DNA of 6,953 bases from an uncultured Burkholderiales bacterium (GTDB taxonomy: Bacteria > Pseudomonadota > Gammaproteobacteria > Burkholderiales > Burkholderiaceae_E): NCBI GenBank assembly GCA_903923345.1, contig CAIXXI010000149.1:1-6953 (forward strand), given 5' to 3'. Numbering within the stretch: position 1 is the first letter of the stretch; every line of letters begins with the position of its first letter. Made by a program: the position numbers and the translations under genes. Of the stretch, positions 5,610 to 6,953 are shown one piece after another. Under the pieces are notes generated by a model, which saw only the letters and a list, made by a program, of their open reading frames with translations, did not search any database and was not told the DNA's origin.

Positions 5610-6248
5610 ATGCCATTATTCCTAGACACAGAAACAACTGGACTCAGCCCGGCTGCTGGTGATGCGGTCGTCGAAATAGCAATCGTTGACGCAAGTGGTA
5701 AGGCCGTCCTGAATACGTTGGTGGATCCAGGTCGAGCAATCCCTTGGCAGGCGACTAATGTCCATGGCATTACCAACGCCATGGTTCGCGGACGACCAAC
5801 ACTCTCGCAGTTGATGCCCCAGATCAGGCAAATCATTTCCAACGAGATTGTCGTGATCTATAACTCTTCCTTCGACACTCCTTTCTTCCCTGGCCGACTC
5901 ACGGAATCTTTATCGATTGAGTGTGCTATGCGTCGATTCACCCAGGCGACGGGTGGAGGTCGGTGGAAGAAGTTAGACGTAGCAGCGCAGAAAGTTGGGC
6001 ATCGTTGGACGGGCAATGCACACCGTGCTCTCGCCGATGCCTTAGCCTGCCGTAGTGTGTGGGCGTGGCTTGAGAGTTCCGCACAAAGTGACTATCGAAA
6101 GACGGACACGTCACCCAGAGGTCCATCCGTCAACGCTAGCACGACGGTGCGTTGTGCAAACTGTTCGACCTTACTTAGAGTGCCAACCGGCAAGCTGCTC
6201 GACATCACCTGTCCGACTTGTCGTCGAACGTTTCGGCATCAGACTTAA
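5610..6248 (+). CDS. DEDDh-family 3'-5' exonuclease with C-terminal zinc ribbon
   Basis: This 212-residue protein belongs to the DnaQ-like exonucleases, which degrade DNA or RNA from 3' ends with two metal ions. All five DEDDh positions are present: Asp6 and Glu8 in FLDTETTGL, Asp89 in YNSSFDTPFF, and His138 with Asp143 in AHRALADA. NVHGIT at 50-55 is also typical of the family. A variable linker (about 155-178) leads to a four-cysteine motif, CANC (182-185) and CPTC (201-204), resembling a zinc ribbon and probably binding zinc and nucleic acid. It is too short to be a complete DNA polymerase III epsilon with its usual tail, so a stand-alone nuclease is more likely; whether it acts on DNA or RNA cannot be told. 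ATG 5610 is forced, since an in-frame TAG lies at 5556-5558 with no other start between. No ribosome site is visible. Codons such as TTA, CTA and ACA differ from the genes upstream, suggesting transfer. Confidence 0.88.
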   Translation: MPLFLDTETTGLSPAAGDAVVEIAIVDASGKAVLNTLVDPGRAIPWQATNVHGITNAMVRGRPTLSQLMPQIRQIISNEIVVIYNSSFDTPFFPGRLTESLSIECAMRRFTQATGGGRWKKLDVAAQKVGHRWTGNAHRALADALACRSVWAWLESSAQSDYRKTDTSPRGPSVNASTTVRCANCSTLLRVPTGKLLDITCPTCRRTFRHQT

Positions 6249-6953
6249 CCTCGGAGGTCTTGTCCGATTTCTTTCGGTTCTTGCGTGATTTGGCCGATGG
6301 GGCAATAGGTTCTACGTTCCCCACGGTTTGCTCGAACAAATCGGCCTTTATCTCGGATCCGAATCTGTCGGTCTGATCCAAGCTCACAGCTCCCCGCTCC
6401 GACGGATCGGCAGCCATGCCTCCGTGTGGTGATGTGCTGATCTCGATCGATTCATCCCTCGGTGTCTCGACCTTCAAATCACCCGGCGGAGCGAGGTTAC
6501 TGATTGCAACGTTGGCATCGTTATCATCTCGAGCATCTGTAGCGGGTTCCACTTGCAGTTGATCCCCAACCGCTTGCTCATCACTTTCTGGTTCCGTCGT
6601 AGCAAAAGCGGGATCAAATCTTCCACGCAAGTTTCCTACCACATCAGTAATACTGGGATTCGATTTCGTAAGATGGGTCTGATCGACATGCGGGTTCGAC
6701 TCACTACGAGCAGCAGCTCGGACCATGACATCCAACTGCTGCTGCCCCCTGGCTGGCGCAAGCGCGGCGTAGCGGGCCGGGGCTGATTGGTAGAGCAGTG
6801 TTGTCACAGCGACGTTTTCCATGCTCCTGCCGATGAAGTAAGCAGATAGCGATGCGTGATGAGGGTCGTCTAACGCAATGTCTGTCAGGTCTGCAAGCAG
6901 TGCATCAAGTGAAACTTCTCTACCTCCCAAAGCCAGATTTCTGTAGTGGAACA
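6205..6953 (-). CDS. Unrecognised protein with acidic disordered C-terminal tail (5' end outside window)
   Basis: This minus-strand frame is open from the right edge to a TGA at 6205-6207, about 249 codons. I do not recognise the family. The first roughly 80 visible residues look folded and helical, for example LDALLADLTDIALDD and an alanine/arginine-rich stretch near APARYAALAPARG. The remainder is rich in Asp, Glu, Ser, Thr and Pro with little hydrophobic content, so it is probably disordered. A basic patch, SRKNRKKSDK, lies near the end (about 6259-6288), before a final Asp/Ser/Lys tail. No signal peptide, membrane segment or catalytic motif is visible. A TTG at 6930 could be a start, but the frame continues beyond it to the edge, so this is more likely the C-terminus of a larger protein. 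The last 44 bp overlap the exonuclease gene tail-to-tail. Composition matches the exonuclease region rather than the core. Confidence 0.65.
   Translation of the reverse strand, partial: FHYRNLALGGREVSLDALLADLTDIALDDPHHASLSAYFIGRSMENVAVTTLLYQSAPARYAALAPARGQQQLDVMVRAAARSESNPHVDQTHLTKSNPSITDVVGNLRGRFDPAFATTEPESDEQAVGDQLQVEPATDARDDNDANVAISNLAPPGDLKVETPRDESIEISTSPHGGMAADPSERGAVSLDQTDRFGSEIKADLFEQTVGNVEPIAPSAKSRKNRKKSDKTSEVKSDAETFDDKSDR

Noticed and set aside
5262..5625. Three plus-strand open frames after lysC
   Set aside because: Two begin inside the tRNA and cross its terminator, and the third fills the spacer with a proline-rich translation and no ribosome site. None resembles a protein family.
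1..6953. CRISPR array, insertion sequence or other long direct repeat
   Set aside because: No regularly spaced repeat units, transposase motifs or terminal inverted repeats were seen on either strand.

Overview
The first three quarters of the window look like the chromosome of a high-GC beta-proteobacterium, most likely of the order Burkholderiales. This rests on the gene order cysS - AlkA-type glycosylase - accA - tilS - lysC - tRNA-Ser, which I recall as a conserved run in that order, and on the character of the proteins. I cannot name the genus.

Positions 1-5146 hold five tightly packed plus-strand genes. The 5'-truncated cysS (cysteinyl-tRNA synthetase) is followed 3 bp later by a DNA-3-methyladenine glycosylase with a forced TTG start. 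After a 22 bp gap comes accA (acetyl-CoA carboxylase transferase alpha). It overlaps the start of tilS (tRNA-Ile lysidine synthetase) by 26 bp, and 35 bp after tilS lies lysC (aspartate kinase). The spacing suggests co-transcription, perhaps with an extra promoter before lysC. The products are housekeeping: charging and modifying tRNA, repairing alkylated DNA, starting fatty acid synthesis, and feeding the lysine/threonine/methionine branch. Inside lysC there is a good candidate second start for a separate regulatory (beta) subunit.

Positions 5147-5350 hold a pair of overlapping perfect palindromes, a probable promoter, a complete tRNA-Ser(GCU) gene with encoded CCA, and a rho-independent terminator.

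After the terminator the sequence changes character. GC falls (hand counts of single 60-base lines: 42/60 and 39/60 in the core at 1381 and 2581, against 34/60, 25/60 and 32/60 at 5641, 5821 and 6481), and codons such as TTA, CTA, ATA, ACA and AGT become common. About 260 bp without a convincing gene lead to a small DEDDh 3'-5' exonuclease with a C-terminal zinc ribbon. Its last 44 bp overlap tail-to-tail with a minus-strand gene that runs off the right edge and that I do not recognise. A tRNA gene followed by a composition shift and orphan genes is the usual appearance of the edge of an integrated element or genomic island. No integrase, direct repeat or other mobility gene is visible here, so that reading is an inference.
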